Shown here in pieces: positions 8,410 to 17,588 of a stretch of DNA of 64,000 nucleotides (positions are counted from its first letter, which is position 1; the number at the start of each line of letters is the position of its first letter). Made by a program: the position numbers and the translations under genes. The notes under the pieces were generated by a model that saw only the letters and a list, made by a program, of their open reading frames with translations, ran no database searches and was not told the DNA's origin. Source of the DNA: CAISIP01 sp031396205 (GTDB lineage Bacteria; Pseudomonadota; Gammaproteobacteria; Burkholderiales; Burkholderiaceae_C); assembly GCA_031396205.1 (NCBI GenBank), contig JANNKH010000106.1, forward strand, positions 1 through 64,000. The letters run 5' to 3'.

Positions 8410-9624
8410 ATGAGCCAGCAGCAGGACTTTTATTCCCACCTGGGCCAGGAACTGCAGGGTATCCGCGATGCCGGCCTGTTCAAGGCCGAGCGCATCATCG
8501 CCACCCCGCAGGGCGCGCATATCCGCACCGTCGCCGCGGATGGCACCAGCCGCGAGGTGCTCAACCTGTGCGCCAACAACTACCTGGGCCTGTCCTCGCA
8601 TCCGGACGTGGTGGCTGCGGCGCACGAGGCCCTGCGCACGCATGGTTATGGCTTGAGCTCGGTACGATTCATCTGCGGCACCCAGGATCTGCACAAGACG
8701 CTGGAGGCGCGGCTGTCGCTTTTTCTGGGCACCGAGGACACCATTCTGTATGCCGCCGCGTTCGACGCCAATGGCGGCCTGTTCGAACCCCTGCTGGGCG
8801 AGCAGGATGCGGTGATCAGCGACGAGCTCAACCATGCCTCCATCATCGACGGCATCCGGCTGTGCAAGGCCAGGCGCTACCGCTACAAGCACAACGACAT
8901 GGCCGACCTGGAGCGTTGCCTGCAGCAGGCCCGCAGTGAGGGTGCGCGTTTCACGCTGGTGTTCACCGACGGCGTTTTTTCGATGGACGGCACCATCGCC
9001 CAGCTCGATACGATGCGTCGGTTGTGCGATACCCACGGCGCCTTGCTGGGGGTGGACGAATGCCATGCCAGCGGTTTTGTCGGCGCCACCGGGCGCGGCA
9101 CCCATGAGCACCGGGGCGTGTTCGGCAAGGTCGACATCATCACCGGCACCCTGGGCAAGGCCCTGGGCGGCGCGTCCGGCGGCTTCACCAGTGCTCGGCG
9201 CGAGGTGGTCGAACTGCTGCGTCAGCGCTCCCGGCCCTACCTGTTCTCCAACACGGTGGCACCCAGCATCGTCGGCGCATCGATTGCGGTGCTGGACTTG
9301 CTCGAAGCTTCCACCGCACTGCGCGACAAGCTGGCCGACAACACCGCTTGGTTTCGCAGCGCCATCCGCGCCGCCGGTTTCCAGATCAAGGAGGGCGAGC
9401 ATCCGATCGTGCCGATCATGGTGCATGACGCGGTGGTGGCCCAGAAGCTGGCGGCCCGGATGCTGGAGCTGGGCGTCTACGTGGTGGGTTTCTTTTTTCC
9501 CGTGGTGCCCAAAGGCCAGGCCCGTATCCGCGTGCAGATCAGTGCGGTGCATGAGCGTGCCGACCTGGAGCAGGCGGTGGCGGCCTTTGCCCAGGCCGGG
9601 CGCGAGACCGGGTTGATCGGCTGA
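8410..9624 (+). CDS. kbl: Glycine C-acetyltransferase (2-amino-3-ketobutyrate CoA ligase)
   Basis: A 404-residue PLP enzyme of the alpha-oxoamine synthase family. In threonine catabolism it cleaves 2-amino-3-ketobutyrate with CoA to glycine and acetyl-CoA. The PLP lysine is Lys250 in GTLGKALGGASGG. LCANNYLGLSSHPD, FICGTQDLHKTLE and GVDECHASGF are all as in the E. coli enzyme (398 residues). The ATG at 8410 follows an AAGGA ribosome site. It is immediately upstream of the threonine dehydrogenase gene that makes its substrate, and downstream of the operator-like repeats at 8316-8365. Confidence 0.97.
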   Translation: MSQQQDFYSHLGQELQGIRDAGLFKAERIIATPQGAHIRTVAADGTSREVLNLCANNYLGLSSHPDVVAAAHEALRTHGYGLSSVRFICGTQDLHKTLEARLSLFLGTEDTILYAAAFDANGGLFEPLLGEQDAVISDELNHASIIDGIRLCKARRYRYKHNDMADLERCLQQARSEGARFTLVFTDGVFSMDGTIAQLDTMRRLCDTHGALLGVDECHASGFVGATGRGTHEHRGVFGKVDIITGTLGKALGGASGGFTSARREVVELLRQRSRPYLFSNTVAPSIVGASIAVLDLLEASTALRDKLADNTAWFRSAIRAAGFQIKEGEHPIVPIMVHDAVVAQKLAARMLELGVYVVGFFFPVVPKGQARIRVQISAVHERADLEQAVAAFAQAGRETGLIG

Positions 9625-9689
9625 CCCAGCCATTGGCCTGTCCCGGCCCCGCGCCAAACGCGGGCGCTGGCAATGCACACAACCCACAC

Positions 9690-10646
9690 ATGCCCATGAC
9701 TACGCAACGCATCCTCATCATCGGCGCCAACGGCCAGATCGGCACCGAACTCACCCATGCCCTGGTCGAGCGCCATGGCCGCGCAGCCGTCGTCACGAGC
9801 GACCTGGCACCCGAGGGCAGGGTGATCGGCGTGCACCACGAGGCACTCGATGCGACCGAGGCCAGCGCCCTGACCGCGATCGTCGAACGCCACCAGATCA
9901 CGCAGATATACCTGCTTGCCGCGGCCTTGTCCGCACGCGGCGAGCAACATCCCAAGTGGGCCTGGGACCTGAACATGAAGGGCCTGCTCCATGTGCTGGA
10001 GCTGGCCCGCACCCACAAGCTGCAGCGCGTGTTCTGGCCCAGCTCGATCGCCGCCTTCGGCCCGTCGACACCGCGCGACCTAACGCCGCAAAAGACGGTG
10101 ATGGATCCGACCACGGTGTACGGAATCTCCAAACTCGCGGGTGAGGGCTGGTGCGCCTGGTACCACCGCAACCATGGGGTGGATGTGCGCAGCCTGCGCT
10201 ATCCGGGGCTGATCAGCTGGAAAACCGCGCCGGGTGGCGGCACGACCGACTACGCGATCGAGATCTTCCACGCCGCGTTGCGCGAACAGCGCTACACCAG
10301 CTTCCTGGCCGCCGGCACCGCCTTGCCGATGATGTACATGCCCGATGCGATCCGCGCCACGCTCGAACTGATGGAGGCTTCGCCCGACGCGGTGCGCGAA
10401 CGCCAGTCGTACAACCTGGCGGGAATCAGTTTCACCCCGACGGACATCGCTGCCGCCATCGCGCGCCAGATCCCGGGATTCACGCTGCGCTGCGAACCCG
10501 ATTTCCGCCAGGCGATCGCCGACAGCTGGCCGCGTTCCATCGACGACAGCGCGGCACAGCGCGACTGGGGCTGGCGCGCGCGCTACGACCTGGACGCCAT
10601 GGTGCTCGACATGCTGGAGAACTTGCGCCTGCCTGTCGCAGCCTAG
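9690..10646 (+). CDS. tdh: L-threonine 3-dehydrogenase, short-chain (epimerase-like) type
   Basis: A protein of about 318 residues, NAD-dependent, of the extended SDR/UDP-galactose-epimerase-like family, oxidising L-threonine to 2-amino-3-ketobutyrate. The dinucleotide motif GANGQIGTEL is near the N-terminus. WPSSIAAFGP and the catalytic YGISK follow, then RYPGLIS and PGGGTTDYAIEI, a signature of this threonine-dehydrogenase group rather than of sugar epimerases or of the zinc MDR-type Tdh. It lies 65 bp after kbl, and the pair converts threonine to glycine plus acetyl-CoA. The start is chosen at the ATG at 9690 (9696 is also possible); no strong ribosome site is seen and the frame extends to 9633. 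Confidence 0.93.
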   Translation: MPMTTQRILIIGANGQIGTELTHALVERHGRAAVVTSDLAPEGRVIGVHHEALDATEASALTAIVERHQITQIYLLAAALSARGEQHPKWAWDLNMKGLLHVLELARTHKLQRVFWPSSIAAFGPSTPRDLTPQKTVMDPTTVYGISKLAGEGWCAWYHRNHGVDVRSLRYPGLISWKTAPGGGTTDYAIEIFHAALREQRYTSFLAAGTALPMMYMPDAIRATLELMEASPDAVRERQSYNLAGISFTPTDIAAAIARQIPGFTLRCEPDFRQAIADSWPRSIDDSAAQRDWGWRARYDLDAMVLDMLENLRLPVAA

Positions 10647-10830
10647 GAACCTGTCGGACTTGGGAGTCGCCGGCTGCGGCGAAGGATCGGACGGTCGTCG
10701 CGCGGTTCGACCGATGGGTGTTCCCGTGGCGGTTTGTCACGTACGGCGCGCAGGGGGCCGTTTTGTCCTTTCCCTGGCAGTGCATGCAAGCGGCAGTGGA
10801 CAATGGTATGCCTACAACCCGCAGGATCCA

Positions 10831-12327
10831 ATGCTGCCCCAATTAGTCCCTCTGTCTCTGAGTGCCGCGCTGCTGGTCGGCTGCGGAGCGGCCGTGCAAA
10901 ACCCGGTCACCGGCCAGCAAGAGCGCTCCGTTATGGACGAGTCCCAGGAGATTGCGCTGGGACGCAAGGAGCACGAGGCCGTGCTGCGCGAGATGCCGCC
11001 GTATGCCGACACACGGGTGCAGGCCTATGTGAACGCGCTGGGCCAGAAGCTGGCACGCCAGTCCCACCGCAGCCAGTTGCAGTGGACCTTTACCGTGCTC
11101 GACAGCCCGGACATCAACGCGTTCGCATTGCCCGGCGGATATGTGTATGTGACCCGCGGCATCATGGCCTACCTGGAGAGCGAGGCCGATCTGGCCGGCG
11201 TGATCGGGCACGAGATCGGTCATGTCACCGCCCGCCACGGCGCGCAGCGGGCCACCCGCCAGCAGAACGCCGGCATCGGGGTGCTGGCGGCCACGGTGCT
11301 GGGTGCGGTGCTCGAAAGCCAGGGGGTCAGCGGTGCGGGCCGCGCCGCCAGCGACCTGTCGCAGGTGGCCGCCGCCGGGTATGTCGCCTCGTACGGGCGC
11401 GAGCAGGAGTTGCAGGCCGACAGCCTGGGCGCCGAGTACCTGGCGCGCAACCAGTACGACCCCAAGAACATGGTCGATGTGATCCAGGTGCTCAGGAATC
11501 AGGAGCAGTTTGCCGCCGATCGCGCGCGGGCACAGGGCCGCGAAGTTTCATCGGGCGCTGGATGGCTCGCCTCGCACCCGAGCAATGAGCAGCGGCTGCA
11601 GTCCATCACCCGTCTGGCCGCCCAGTACAAAGGGCAGGGCGGTTATGGCGACGAGGGACGCCAGCGCTATCTGCAGTTGATCAGCGGCATGCGGTTTGGC
11701 GAAAGCGACGCGCAGGGCCTGAGCCGCGGGCGCAACTTCTATCACCGTGAACTGGGCCTGGCGATCACCGCTCCGGTGCAGTGGACGATCCAGAACCTGG
11801 CCGATCGGCTGGTGCTGGTGAATGCTGCGCGCGACGCCGCGCTGGTGCTGCGCACCGTGCCGGCCCAGGCTGGCCGCGACCATGGGGACATCATCCGCAA
11901 CCTGATCAAGCCGGTGCGGGGACGTACCGATGCGTTGCTGCTGAGCGGCTTGCCGGCGACCCATTTCAGCGGTGCACGCAATAACGCCCTGGGTCAGCTG
12001 GAACCGGTGGAGGCGACGATCGTCAGCGGCCCGGGCGAGAACCGTTTCATTCTGGTGTGGAGCGGCAAGGACGCGGCCGCGCTGCAACGCGCCCGCGGCC
12101 CCCTGCAGCAGGCGCGCGACTCGTTTCGGCCCTTGAGCGCCGCCGACCGTGCCCAAGCGAGCCCCTGGATGCTGCGCACGACGCCATTTCCGCGCGACGG
12201 TTTCGCCGAACTGGCGCGACGATCACCCCTGGAGTCGGCCGAGCAGCAACTGCGCCTGATCAACGGTGTGTATGGTGGTGGCGAACCGCGTGTGGGTCAA
12301 TTGGTCAAGATCGTGGAACAACAATGA
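10831..12327 (+). CDS. M48-family metalloprotease lipoprotein (BepA/LoiP-like)
   Basis: A 498-residue envelope zinc protease. The N-terminus is a lipoprotein signal with lipobox LVGC and lipidated Cys18. The catalytic HEIGH motif is at 127-131, and the downstream third ligand is in EQELQADSLG near 191-200. The C-terminal half (about 290-498) is a non-catalytic extension of the kind found in outer-membrane quality-control M48 proteins. A role in degrading misassembled outer-membrane proteins is inferred from the family. I choose the ATG at 10831 because it gives the lipoprotein signal; the frame is open back to 10660. Its stop codon is 10 bp before gor, so cotranscription is likely. Confidence 0.92.
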   Translation: MLPQLVPLSLSAALLVGCGAAVQNPVTGQQERSVMDESQEIALGRKEHEAVLREMPPYADTRVQAYVNALGQKLARQSHRSQLQWTFTVLDSPDINAFALPGGYVYVTRGIMAYLESEADLAGVIGHEIGHVTARHGAQRATRQQNAGIGVLAATVLGAVLESQGVSGAGRAASDLSQVAAAGYVASYGREQELQADSLGAEYLARNQYDPKNMVDVIQVLRNQEQFAADRARAQGREVSSGAGWLASHPSNEQRLQSITRLAAQYKGQGGYGDEGRQRYLQLISGMRFGESDAQGLSRGRNFYHRELGLAITAPVQWTIQNLADRLVLVNAARDAALVLRTVPAQAGRDHGDIIRNLIKPVRGRTDALLLSGLPATHFSGARNNALGQLEPVEATIVSGPGENRFILVWSGKDAAALQRARGPLQQARDSFRPLSAADRAQASPWMLRTTPFPRDGFAELARRSPLESAEQQLRLINGVYGGGEPRVGQLVKIVEQQ

Positions 12328-12336
12328 GGACTTTGC

Positions 12337-13737
12337 ATGGCAGAGTTTGACTGCGAGCTTTTTGTCGTGGGCGGGGGCAGTGGCGGCGTGCGTGCTGCGC
12401 GCATGGCCGCCCAGCGCGGCGCCAGGGTGATGCTGGCCGAGCAAGGCGGCACCGCGGGATTGGGCGGCACCTGCGTCAATGTCGGCTGTATTCCAAAAAA
12501 GCTCTACAGCTACGCCGCCCACTATGCCGAGGCCTTCGAGGAGTCGCATGGTTTTGGCTGGCAGGGCCCTGCGCCGACTTTCAACTGGGCCACGCTCAAG
12601 GCGAATCGGCGCAAAGAGATCAGCCGGCTCAACGGCGTCTATGCGAATATGCTCGGTGGCAGCGGCGTGCAGGTGATCAATGCGCGGGCCCGCCTGAGCG
12701 GGCCTCAGCAGGTGCTGGTGGACGGTCGGACGGTGCACGCCCGGCATATCCTGATTGCCACCGGTGGCACGCCGTTCGTGCCGGACATGACCGGTGCCGA
12801 TCAGGGGGTCACCTCGGACGCGATGTTCGATCTGGACCCGTTCCCGCAGCGCCTGCTGGTGGTGGGCGGGGGCTACATTGCCTGCGAGTTCGCGTCCATC
12901 TTCAACGGGTTGGGCGCGCAGGTCACGCAGTTGTACCGCGGCGAGCAGGTGTTGCGCGGTTTCGATGATGAGGTACGCCATTTCATCGCCACCGAGATGC
13001 GCAAGGCCGGTATCGACCTGCGCCTGGGCGCCGAAGTCGCATCGATTGCCAGCGGGTCGGACGGTCAAACGGTGACGGTCAAAGACGGGGCAGGTGTATC
13101 CACGACCGTCGACGCGGACACGGTGCTGTATGCCACCGGACGCGTGCCCAATGTACGCGGCTTGGGGCTGGAGGAAGCTGGCGTCAAACTGCGCTGGGAT
13201 GGCGCAGTCGAGGTCGACGACGGTTACCGCACGTCGGTGCCGTCGATCTTTGCGGTCGGTGATGTCACTGACCGGATACAACTGACGCCGGTGGCGCTTG
13301 CAGAGGCGATGGTGGTGGTGGACCAGTTGTTCGGACCGGCGGCGGGCAAGCTGGCCCGCAGCATGAGTTACGACTTCATCCCGACCGCGGTGTTCACCCA
13401 TCCCAACATCGGCACCGTCGGCTTTTCCGAGCAGGACGCGCCCAAGCACTTCGGCAAGATAACGGTTTACCGCAGCGACTTCAAGGCCCTCAAGCACACC
13501 CTGAGCGGCAGCAGCGAACGCACCTTGATGAAACTGGTCGTCGAGGATGCCACCGACCGGGTGGTCGGCCTGCACATGGTCGGCCCCGATGCCGGCGAGA
13601 TCGTGCAGGGCTTTGCGGTGGCCATGAAGGCCGGCGCGACCAAGGCCGTGTTCGACAGCACGATCGGTATCCATCCGACGGCGGCGGAGGAATTCGTCAC
13701 GATGCGCGAACCGGTGAAGCCCGGCGCTGTCGTGTAG
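12337..13737 (+). CDS. gor: Glutathione-disulfide reductase
   Basis: A 466-residue FAD-dependent enzyme reducing oxidised glutathione with NADPH. The FAD motif GGGSGG is at the N-terminus and the redox disulfide is Cys46-Cys51 in GTCVNVGCIPKK. A second dinucleotide fold (GGGYIACEFASIF) is followed by the Arg-containing YRGEQVLRGFD expected for NADPH. The C-terminal HPTAAEE carries the catalytic His-Glu pair. KLYSYAAHYAEAFE distinguishes it from lipoamide or mercuric reductases. GAGGA precedes the ATG at 12337, and the gene is tightly placed behind the M48 protease. Confidence 0.96.
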   Translation: MAEFDCELFVVGGGSGGVRAARMAAQRGARVMLAEQGGTAGLGGTCVNVGCIPKKLYSYAAHYAEAFEESHGFGWQGPAPTFNWATLKANRRKEISRLNGVYANMLGGSGVQVINARARLSGPQQVLVDGRTVHARHILIATGGTPFVPDMTGADQGVTSDAMFDLDPFPQRLLVVGGGYIACEFASIFNGLGAQVTQLYRGEQVLRGFDDEVRHFIATEMRKAGIDLRLGAEVASIASGSDGQTVTVKDGAGVSTTVDADTVLYATGRVPNVRGLGLEEAGVKLRWDGAVEVDDGYRTSVPSIFAVGDVTDRIQLTPVALAEAMVVVDQLFGPAAGKLARSMSYDFIPTAVFTHPNIGTVGFSEQDAPKHFGKITVYRSDFKALKHTLSGSSERTLMKLVVEDATDRVVGLHMVGPDAGEIVQGFAVAMKAGATKAVFDSTIGIHPTAAEEFVTMREPVKPGAVV

Positions 13738-13795
13738 AGCGCCGATCGCGCAGCACAGGGGCGCAATAGGGCGCAATCGCCGTTACCATGTGCGC

Positions 13796-14974
13796 ATGAC
13801 CGATACAACGCCCAGCCCTGCCACGCTCGAGTGCCTGCGCCAGCTGATCGCATTCGACACCACCAGCCGCAATTCCAACCTGGCCCTGATCGACTGGGCC
13901 GAGGCCCATCTGGTGCGGCACGGCGCCTCGGTGCGCAGAAGCTACAACCGGGAGCGGACCAAGGCCAACCTGTTTGCCACCTTTGGCGAGGGTCCGGGCG
14001 GGGTCGTGTTGTCGGGCCACAGCGACGTGGTGCCGGTGGACGGGCAGGACTGGACGACCGATCCGTTCCAGGCCGATATTCGCGACGGTCGGCTGTACGG
14101 CCGCGGCGCCTGCGACATGAAGGGTTTCATCGGCGTCGTGCTGGCACAGGCGCCCAACTTTTCCCGCGCGCCGCTGCGCTCGCCGGTGCATGTTGCGCTG
14201 AGTTACGACGAAGAGGTCGGTTGCCTGGGCATCACGCCGTTGCTGAGTGACCTGGCCCAGGCCGGTATCCGTCCCGATGGCTGCATCGTGGGCGAGCCCA
14301 CCAGCATGCGCATGGTCACCGCGCACAAGGGCGGGCGGGTCTACCGCTGCTGCGTGCGCGGGCATGCCGCCCATTCGGCGTTGACACCCTCGGGTGTCAA
14401 CGCGATCGAATATGCGGCGCGGGTGATCAGTTTCATCCAGGACCTGTCCTGGCGCGAAGAGGCGCAGGGCCTGCGCGTCGACGGGCTGGATGTGCCGTTC
14501 TCGACCATTTCCACCAACTTGATCAGCGGCGGCAGTGGCAAGAACATCATCCCGGCACTGTGCGAGTTCTTCTTTGACTACCGCTATGTGCCGGGCGTCG
14601 CGCCCGACGCTTTCATCGACGCCATCCGTGCCTATGTCGCCGAACAGGTGCAGCCGCGCATGCAGCGCCATCACCCGCATGCCGGCATCGAATTCGAGTG
14701 CACCGGCGACGTCCCGGCGCTCAATGGCCAGGAGCAGGAGGCGATCGCGCAGCTGGCACAGTCGCTGTTGCGACCGCAGCCGGTGACCAAGGTGGCTTAC
14801 GGGACGGAGGCCGGCTTTTTCCAGCGCGCTGGAGTTCCCAGCATCGTGTGCGGGCCGGGCAGCATCGAACAGGCGCACAAGGCCGACGAATATGTGCCGC
14901 TGGCGCAACTGGCGCAGTGCGAGCGCTTCATCGACGGCGTGGTAGCGCGGCTGGCAGAGCCGGCGCTGGCATGA
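13796..14974 (+). CDS. argE: Acetylornithine deacetylase (M20 family)
   Basis: A 392-residue zinc hydrolase removing the acetyl group from N-acetylornithine in arginine synthesis. M20 metal-site motifs appear in order: LSGHSDVVPV, GACDMKGF, the catalytic DEEVGC, IVGEPTS and the C-terminal GSIEQAHKADEY. FSTISTNLISGGSGKNIIP in the dimerisation domain is typical of ArgE more than of DapE. A GTG at 13790 is in frame two codons earlier; I prefer the ATG at 13796. It is convergent with the SDR gene at 15068, and the 93-bp gap shows no obvious terminator. Confidence 0.9.
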   Translation: MTDTTPSPATLECLRQLIAFDTTSRNSNLALIDWAEAHLVRHGASVRRSYNRERTKANLFATFGEGPGGVVLSGHSDVVPVDGQDWTTDPFQADIRDGRLYGRGACDMKGFIGVVLAQAPNFSRAPLRSPVHVALSYDEEVGCLGITPLLSDLAQAGIRPDGCIVGEPTSMRMVTAHKGGRVYRCCVRGHAAHSALTPSGVNAIEYAARVISFIQDLSWREEAQGLRVDGLDVPFSTISTNLISGGSGKNIIPALCEFFFDYRYVPGVAPDAFIDAIRAYVAEQVQPRMQRHHPHAGIEFECTGDVPALNGQEQEAIAQLAQSLLRPQPVTKVAYGTEAGFFQRAGVPSIVCGPGSIEQAHKADEYVPLAQLAQCERFIDGVVARLAEPALA

Positions 14975-15067
14975 GGCTTGCCTGTCGCACCGTTTGCGGA
15001 GCGTGCGCGGCGCGGGACTGAGCCAAGTCGACGCACGCGCTGTATCGCCAGCGCGGCGTTGGTCGCC

Positions 15068-15865
15068 TCACATGGTGCCTGGATAGGCCCCGCCGTCGGC
15101 CAGGATGTTCTGGCCGGTGATGTAGCCCGCGTGCTGGCTGCACAGGAAAGCGCAGATGGCGCCGAATTCGGACGAGTTGCCAAACCGTTTTGCTGGAATC
15201 GCCTTGGCGCGCGCGTCGAGCAGGGTTTCGATGGGTTGTCCGGTCTTTTTGGCGGCGCCCTGCATCGTCGTGCGCAGGCGATCGGTATCAAACGCACCGG
15301 GCAGCAAGTTGTTGATGGTCACGCCGGAGCCGGCGATGCTGCTGCGCGCAACGCCGGCGACAAACCCGGTCAGGCCGCTGCGCGCACCGTTGGACAGGCC
15401 CAGGATGTCGATCGGCGCCTTGACCGCACCCGAGGTAATGTTGACGATGCGACCGAATCCGCGCGACGCCATGCCGTCGACGGTGGCCTTGATCAGCGCG
15501 ATCGGCGTCAGCATGTTCGCATCCAGCGCCTTGATCCAGGCCTCGCGCTCCCAGTCGCGAAAGTCGCCCGGCGGCGGGCCTCCGGCATTGGTGACGACGA
15601 TGTCGTAGTCCGTGCCGGGGCCACCGTCGATGGCAAACACCGCGGTGCGGCCGGACTCGGTCGTGATGTCGGTCGCAACCGCGATCACCTTGCCGGCGCC
15701 GGGCAGCGCGCGTAGCAAAGTGGCGGCGGCCTCCAGCACCTGCGCACCCCGCGCGACAATCACCACGTTGGCGCCGTCGGCTGCCAGCGCCTGCGCGCAG
15801 CCCAGGCCCAGCCCTTTGCTGGCACCGCATACCAGCGCCCATTTGCCCTTGATTCCGAGATCCAT
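15068..15865 (-). CDS. Atypical short-chain dehydrogenase/reductase
   Basis: A 265-residue classical-length SDR. The TGxxxGxG-like site reads GASKGLGLG near 14-22, and the NAG motif appears as TNAGGPPPG. The active-site Ser is in NITSGAVK, but where YxxxK is expected the sequence reads LGLSNGARSGL, so both the catalytic Tyr and Lys appear to be replaced. I recall a small group of proteobacterial SDRs with this SNGAR form, whose activity is unclear. The AGGAG ribosome site before 15865 is good. It is 102 bp downstream of the serine hydrolase gene on the same strand. Confidence 0.87.
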   Translation of the reverse strand: MDLGIKGKWALVCGASKGLGLGCAQALAADGANVVIVARGAQVLEAAATLLRALPGAGKVIAVATDITTESGRTAVFAIDGGPGTDYDIVVTNAGGPPPGDFRDWEREAWIKALDANMLTPIALIKATVDGMASRGFGRIVNITSGAVKAPIDILGLSNGARSGLTGFVAGVARSSIAGSGVTINNLLPGAFDTDRLRTTMQGAAKKTGQPIETLLDARAKAIPAKRFGNSSEFGAICAFLCSQHAGYITGQNILADGGAYPGTM

Positions 15866-15967
15866 CAGCTACTCCTGGTTGGTCGGGCAAGCCGCCCGCA
15901 GTCGATCCATCGAATGGACCTCGCGGCGTCGCACATCGGTCGCATGGCCGGTCGCGGTTGCGTTCGC

Positions 15968-17392
15968 TCAGGAGGGCAGGTTCTTCAGCACATCTGCCAC
16001 GAAGGCGCAGCTGTCGAACTGCCCGCCGCGAAAGGTCCAGCCCAGCCGCACGATAACAGCATCGCGCGAGGGCACCATGGCGACCACCTGGCCCCAATGA
16101 CCGCTCATGCCCAGCGTATCGGACGGCAGGCCATGCGCCTTGCACCGTCCCGCCTGCGGGTCGGCGATGCGCCAGGTCTGCGCGCCATAACCCGGCCCGC
16201 CGCCTTGGGCCGCCGCCGGTTTGGACGCGAACGCCCACCATCCGGGTGGCAACACCGCCTTGCCATCCCATTGACCGTCCTGCAACATCAATTGGCCGAG
16301 CCGGGCCCAGTCGCCGACGCTGGCCCACAGGTAGGACGAGCCCACCCAGTTGCCGGCCGCATCCGTTTCCAGCACTGCGCTGCGGGCGCCGATGGGAGCG
16401 AATAGCGCCTTTTTCGGGTAGGCCCAGTAATCGGCATCGGTTGGCAGGTGCACCCGGTCGACAGCGGCCAGTAAATTGGCCGTTTGGCTCAGATAGCGCC
16501 ACCGCTGGCCGGCTGGCGCTTCGGGCTTGACGGCGCCAGCGAATGCGGCGACGTCGCGGTGGCCCCACAACATGCGTGGCACCGACCCCCACGGCACATA
16601 CTCCTCCTGGCTGGCCAGTCCATCGCGCATGTACATCAGGTCGGCCACCGTGATGGCCTTGCGCGAATCCTGGCGCCAGTCGGCGACCCAAGCCGGCGCC
16701 TGGGCCCCCTTGAACGCATCGACCACCGGCGTCGAGAAGGCGAAGTTGTTCTCTTGTGCGAGCTTGTAGCTCAGCATGCCGAGCACGGTCTTGGTCATCG
16801 ACCAGCCGTGCAGTGCGGTGTCCGGGCCGAATCCGGGTGCCGTCTGCAGCACCAGCGCGCGGCCCTTGTGGATGATGGCGACGCCCCGCGTGTTGGCTGC
16901 CAGCGGGTCGCCGGCTCCGACAAACGCCTGCTGCACTGCCCGCTGCAGGCCGGACCGATCGATGCCTGCGCCCCATTGGTCCGGCGGCAATGCTGCGTCG
17001 CCCTGAGGCCATGGGCTGGCGGCCTGCGCAGGCGGTCGCGGCGATGGCAGTACCGGAGCGTGCGCCAAGTCCAGCACACAGCCGCGATCTGGCATCCACT
17101 GCGCCTGGCGTTCGAACAAGCCCGCAAACCGGGCTTGCACCGTCTGGTCGGCTTCCTGCACCGACACGCTGATCAGGCGCAGCACCAGGCTGGCCGGCAA
17201 CACCTCGGCCTCCAGTAAGCCCGGCACCGGCCGATGCGCGACAAATGCCGCGGAGCATACGCCCTTGGCGGCCATGCCGGCAGCGTTGCGGGGAATGTCC
17301 AACGCCAGCAACGCGCCGATGACCAGCACTGGCAGCGTCAACACGATGAGGCCGCAGATGCGCAGCGCGCGTCGAACAAGGGGTCGGGGCAT
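15968..17392 (-). CDS. Membrane-anchored serine hydrolase, class C beta-lactamase fold
   Basis: A 474-residue protein. Residues about 10-31 form an uncleaved hydrophobic anchor and the rest should be periplasmic. The hydrolase domain starts near 140: the nucleophile is Ser198 in SMTK (SxxK), a YLS stretch stands in the YxN position, and MSGHWGQ takes the place of KTG. This arrangement is seen in penicillin-recognising esterases and in 6-aminohexanoate-dimer hydrolases, so an esterase, amidase or carboxypeptidase is more likely than a true beta-lactamase. The substrate is unknown. The residue 90-140 linker is proline/alanine-rich. Confidence 0.85.
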   Translation of the reverse strand: MPRPLVRRALRICGLIVLTLPVLVIGALLALDIPRNAAGMAAKGVCSAAFVAHRPVPGLLEAEVLPASLVLRLISVSVQEADQTVQARFAGLFERQAQWMPDRGCVLDLAHAPVLPSPRPPAQAASPWPQGDAALPPDQWGAGIDRSGLQRAVQQAFVGAGDPLAANTRGVAIIHKGRALVLQTAPGFGPDTALHGWSMTKTVLGMLSYKLAQENNFAFSTPVVDAFKGAQAPAWVADWRQDSRKAITVADLMYMRDGLASQEEYVPWGSVPRMLWGHRDVAAFAGAVKPEAPAGQRWRYLSQTANLLAAVDRVHLPTDADYWAYPKKALFAPIGARSAVLETDAAGNWVGSSYLWASVGDWARLGQLMLQDGQWDGKAVLPPGWWAFASKPAAAQGGGPGYGAQTWRIADPQAGRCKAHGLPSDTLGMSGHWGQVVAMVPSRDAVIVRLGWTFRGGQFDSCAFVADVLKNLPS

Positions 17393-17479
17393 GGCGATTT
17401 TTGTCGGACAGTGAAGCAGGTCACTCTACTCGATCGGGCCGGCGCCGAAGAAGGCATCGCTTGCCGGCGGCCTGGGGGC

Positions 17480-17556
17480 CCAGGAAAACGCCGGGCCGTC
17501 CCAAGTTTTCTGGCTCCCCCTGGGGGACGGACGGCGCATCGCGGCGGCCAAGGGGG
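17480..17556. repeat. Burkholderiales-type intergenic palindromic element
   Basis: In the 196-bp gap between the serine hydrolase and amn, CCAGGAAAAC (17480) pairs with GTTTTCTGG (17505). A CCCCC-T-GGGGG palindrome at 17516-17526 and a further GGCC..GGGGGCCC run follow. Elements of this style are common between genes in Comamonadaceae and often act as transcript ends. No coding sequence is seen. Confidence 0.4.
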
Positions 17557-17588
17557 CCCTATCTCTCGCCATTGTGGACAATAGCGTC

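Noticed and set aside
15288..17258. 656-codon minus-strand frame overlapping the serine hydrolase and the SDR
   Set aside because: It is out of register with both real genes and rich in Arg/Gly/Ala without any family motif.
2027..17392. Possible nylon-oligomer pathway from the amidase (2027) and the SxxK hydrolase (15968)
   Set aside because: Both families contain 6-aminohexanoate hydrolases, but the genes are 12 kb apart, unlinked in transcription and lack any specific evidence for that substrate.
17393..17588. A second CRISPR array or transposon end in the palindromic intergenic DNA
   Set aside because: The palindromes differ from one another, have no regular spacing and no transposase. 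They fit ordinary intergenic hairpins of this order.
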